Shown one piece after another: positions 61,411 to 64,000 of a stretch of 64,000 bases of DNA. Source of the stretch: Tachypleus tridentatus (Eukaryota; Arthropoda; Merostomata; Xiphosura; Limulidae); NCBI RefSeq assembly GCF_004210375.1, contig NC_134834.1:150445009-150509008 (forward strand), given 5' to 3'. The notes below the pieces were generated by a model that was given only the letters and a program-made list of their open reading frames with translations, was not told the origin of the DNA and searched no databases. How positions within the stretch are numbered: the first letter of the stretch is position 1; the number at the start of each line of letters is the position of its first letter. A program made the translations under genes and the position numbers.

Positions 61411-61550
61411 GCCCCTACCGTCAATGGCTAAGCAGTAAGCCGTATAACGACTTGTATCGAAACCAGGTTTTCAGCGTTACCTGTGGTGGGAACAGCACAG
61501 AAAAAAACCATTGCGTAGCTTTGCGCTGAGCAACAAACAGTAACAAACAA
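61411..61550 (+). mobile_element. SINE family 2, diverged copy
   Basis: 'atggctaagcagtaagccg', 'tatcgaaaccaggttttcagcg', 'gtggtgggaacagcacag' and 'gcgtagctttgcgctgagcaac' follow the plus-strand form of family 2 with substitutions. Confidence 0.55.
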
Positions 61551-61599
61551 ACCAGGTGTTACTATGCAGAACTTGTGTTTTTCTGCTAAGCTTCAAGGG

Positions 61600-61690
61600 C
61601 AGGGCGTTATCTGTAATGGCTTGTGTGCTGGTTTATGAATCCAAGGGTTCCTGGTTCGCGTCACATTCCCATAAAATCGCGTTTCGCCGT
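61600..61690 (+). mobile_element. Possible further tRNA-headed SINE fragment
   Basis: 'taatggcttgtgtgctgg' and 'ccaagggttcctggttcgcgtc' have an A-box/B-box-like layout, but the following sequence does not match families 1-3. It may be a fourth family or chance. Confidence 0.25.
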
Positions 61691-62269
61691 TGAAGCTGTG
61701 ATTGCGATATGAGAGTAATAATCAGAGTCTTCTATTTTGCAGCCAACTGTTGACTGTTTATTTTTAGTCCAGGGATTCCAAACCAAGGATTTTGATTCCC
61801 CCCTGAGAGGGTACGAAATGAGAGTGATAGGGCTCACAAACGTTTAGGAACCACTACTCCGATAGAAGTAAACTAATTTTCAGTCCATAAATAACCAAAC
61901 TTTATGGTTTGGTTATCCCAACCCACGAGAGGTTATTTTTTTGTAGCTAACAGCTCCTTCAGAAGTAGCTGACTTGTTTCCGGCGGTGCATCTTGACCTT
62001 GATAGGTTTTGTTCACAGTAAACGCTTTCTTTTATACGAGTCCTGACTGGAGATTGTTTTCTCGCTCCCTTTTGAGGACAAAACGAACCCCGGGGCAATT
62101 TTTTTACAACACAGCTAGCTGCCCCGGTGTGCTTCCTTATTCTTTTTGTATGAGAACTTTTCTGTTACCCCACAAGACGCCTTCCATCTTCTCGGCGTCG
62201 CTTTCAAACACGTGTATTCGCAGTTCCCACATGGTTTTACGGGACTAAATCGTTATGGTAACGCTCGCC
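61691..62269. other. Sequence upstream of the p53-family promoter
   Basis: No gene found. It is less AT-rich than most of the window, with several CpGs (for example 62,080-62,220). The short frames on both strands lack motifs. Confidence 0.4.
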
Positions 62270-62278
62270 CTGAGCATG

Positions 62279-62330
62279 CGTATAAATCAGGTGAAACACA
62301 ATAAAGCATTATAGCGTGGGTCAGAGACGC
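62279..62330 (+). promoter_or_regulatory. TATA-type core promoter of the p53-family gene
   Basis: TATAAATC at 62,281-62,288 follows 'gagcatgcg'. An initiator-like TCAGAG lies at 62,321-62,326, so transcription would start about 30-40 bp downstream of TATA. The placement rests on the downstream splice donor and coding exon; no transcript evidence is available. Confidence 0.4.
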
Positions 62331-62467
62331 CATTTAAGAAAAATACAACGTTGATGGAGCATCGTAGTTTTCTACTTGTAGCGTAGCAACCACACATATC
62401 AACACTGTTTACTACAAACACAAGTTCGTAGAGAAGCCAAAATTAGGAATTCTACTAATATAACAAG
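62312..62467 (+). other. Predicted non-coding exon 1 of the p53-family gene
   Basis: Runs from the inferred start site to a strong donor (AACAAG|GTGAGT, cut after 62,467). It contains no frame joining the coding exon, so it is taken as 5' untranslated. The 745-bp intron ends at 'tttctcatgacatttag' (63,212). Confidence 0.4.
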
Positions 62468-63221
62468 GTGAGTCATCTATAGTAAGGTGATATTGCGGTA
62501 ATAGATTTTCCAACCAAGACTGTAGATAATATGTTCTTTGTTTTGAAAATGGGCCTCTACGTTAAATGAAAACAAATCTCAATTGATGATGGTATCGCAA
62601 TTAGAAATGAAAAAACATATCATAAAGTAACTAGTCGTTTTTAGAACTTGTTGCTCATTACGAAAAGCACGTGTAAAATACTTTCTAGCTTCTGCAGCTA
62701 GTGTCATCTCTCGACAAAATTATACACTAAAAAGCAGATTACATTTTATACAGTTTAAAGGACTAGTTTTGTATAATAAGATTAAGTTTATTTTCTGTTT
62801 ATAAATATTGTTTAACGTTTTCTATAGATTAAGCTTAATAGCTTGGAGGTTTTCTAAATTGTTTTCCTTGTTTAAAAAAAAAAAAAGTACTAGCATTTTG
62901 TATTACCTAGAGCTGATGCATGTTATTTATAATCATTAGGTCTATTATTTTTCAACTTGCCAGTTATTGTTCTACTTGAGTTTTTTTTTAAACGACTCTT
63001 TCAGTTGTTCATTTGTTCATCAGAAAACAGAATTAAGAATATCCTTGCTGTGTTCTTGTATAACGTGTTTTATCCTGTTATTACACCTGGTGTATTATTA
63101 AGGCAATATTTCTATTGATACCCTTGGTACACTCGCATTGTTATTTCACTATGGTTTTTAGTCCACAAAATGAATCAAGATGTTCGTGTCATATTTTTCT
63201 CATGACATTTAGAACGTTGGA

Positions 63222-63334
63222 ATGGACGAGGAGCCTGCAGAGTCAGTCTTCAGCTGTTCCGACTTGGATCTCCAGTTGTCTCAAGAATCGATAAAGAAGC
63301 TGTGGCAAGAATTGGAACAGATATCTCCAGATGG
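63222..63334 (+). CDS. p53/p63/p73-family protein, first coding exon (partial)
   Basis: The exon spans 63,213-63,334 between an acceptor (CATTTAG) and a donor (GATGG|GTGAGT), with ATG at 63,222. It gives 37 codons plus two bases (phase 2), so the protein continues outside the window. Residues 19-33 read LSQESIKKLWQELEQ, which aligns with the LSQETFSDLW-type transactivation motif of p53-family factors, where Phe19, Trp23 and Leu26 of human p53 contact MDM2 and coactivators. Here Trp28 and Leu31 are kept and the Phe position is Ile24. The leader is acidic (MDEEPAES), as expected for a transactivation domain. These proteins are tetrameric nuclear transcription factors that control damage response and germline quality. 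The DNA-binding and tetramer domains are not in view, so the subtype cannot be decided. The short motif is the only family evidence. Confidence 0.7.
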
Positions 63335-63714
63335 GTGAGTGGTACAGTTGTAGAACCGTTACTTGGAGTACGGTTGAAATTTTGAAGATGTTTAATGGAT
63401 CGCTTTAACACTCCTGGTAATTTTTTTCATGACGAAAATAAGTGTCGCATTCAAGACAAAGAGTTTTATTGTTGTAAAAGTTTCTGTGTGAGTGGGTTTT
63501 AGATTCTAGGCTGAGGAAGTGAGAAAAACAGTTAGTTACTATAAATTCGTTTTCACATACTCATTCTTAAGTTTCAGTTGAAGTCACTTGGTTAGTCCTA
63601 GCACGTGTATGTTTAAGTAATCTTTTAGTATTGTAATGAAGCCTGAAATGTTTCTTTAAGACAAAGTTTCTTCAAGCTGTTCCTTCTGTCCGTGAATATG
63701 TTAATATAAAGTAA
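63335..63714 (+). other. Intron 2 of the p53-family gene (start)
   Basis: Unique sequence from the donor to a CR1 fragment. No second coding exon could be identified. Confidence 0.45.
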
Positions 63715-64000
63715 AACCTAAGGCTATCAAGAGGCCTAATGGACCATCTCGGCCATGCTGTCCAATTAACAAAGCTTCCAAAGGACGAACTTCGTGCCAA
63801 TCTTTACTTAAATACTTATTGAGATTTCTCTACACTGCCTTTAAATTTACTAAAATCACCAAATTTAAAAGCAGCCCAATTGAGAGGTCATTTACCCTGT
63901 TAGAAGAATAAAGCTGTCTTGGCAGAAGGTGGCCTACTACCTTATTAACTTTTATATTTATGTCCCCTAGTCTTTATTACCAACAAGTATATAAAACCGA
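63715..64000 (-). mobile_element. CR1-type LINE 3' end in the p53-family intron
   Basis: Reading the minus strand, degenerate residues equivalent to the C-terminal part of the LINE at 43.6 kb ('ggccaccttctgccaagaca', then 'aacagggtaaatgacc') are followed by a 3' end word ('acagcatggccgagatgg') shared with that element ('acagccgagatgg'). It extends past the right edge. The frame is broken. Confidence 0.65.

Overview
This window looks like nuclear DNA from an animal, most likely an arthropod, and a horseshoe crab is my best guess. The basis is AT-rich sequence with very little coding capacity, large minisatellite blocks, metazoan transposon families (Penelope-like, CR1 LINE, Tc1, hAT, mariner MITE), and many copies of a tRNA-headed SINE that I associate with horseshoe crab genomes. 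That last association is from memory and was not searched. There are no operons and no bacterial-type genes. Almost every open frame is a transposon relic or an accident of repeats.

Layout. 1-3.7 kb: unassigned sequence. 3.8-5.1 kb: two minisatellites (about 52 and 33 bp units). 5.3-15.05 kb: a satellite of about 59 bp, interrupted by a decayed Penelope-like element (5.5-8.4 kb) and by a 151-bp foldback element (13.25-13.40 kb). 15.05-19.2 kb: a SINE and two small arrays (40 and 32 bp units). 19.2-24.8 kb: a 37-bp satellite with a dyad in most units. 24.8-29.2 kb: a dimeric satellite of about 79 bp holding a full SINE. 29.2-33 kb: mostly unique, with a cluster of AAAGGTCA motifs and a 57-bp minisatellite. 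33.0-38.0 kb: a 50-bp satellite carrying a mariner-type MITE and two short SINEs. 38-43.5 kb: SINE-rich intergenic DNA. 43.6-46.4 kb: a decayed CR1-type LINE. 46.4-48.0 kb: a Tc1-type transposon inserted beside it. 48.0-48.6 kb: a 66-bp satellite. 49-49.3 kb: Penelope and SINE remnants. 50.2-52.7 kb: a decayed hAT transposon inside an older SINE. 53-62 kb: intergenic DNA with scattered SINEs, one weak exon candidate and CTCF-like motifs.

The only convincing host gene starts at the right edge. A TATA-type promoter (about 62.28 kb), a non-coding first exon, a 745-bp intron and a coding exon at 63,213-63,334 encode the N-terminal transactivation motif of a p53/p63/p73-family protein. The rest of that gene lies beyond the window, and its next intron carries the 3' end of another CR1 LINE.

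The most interesting structure is in the repeats. Three tRNA-derived SINE families share one 3' tail. Two 40-bp tail-only insertions are flanked by target duplications. The Penelope-like element has inverted terminal repeats that carry a hammerhead-ribozyme-like motif. A near-perfect 50-bp-arm foldback is derived from the same termini. Repeat boundaries, target-site duplications and motif matches were read by eye.
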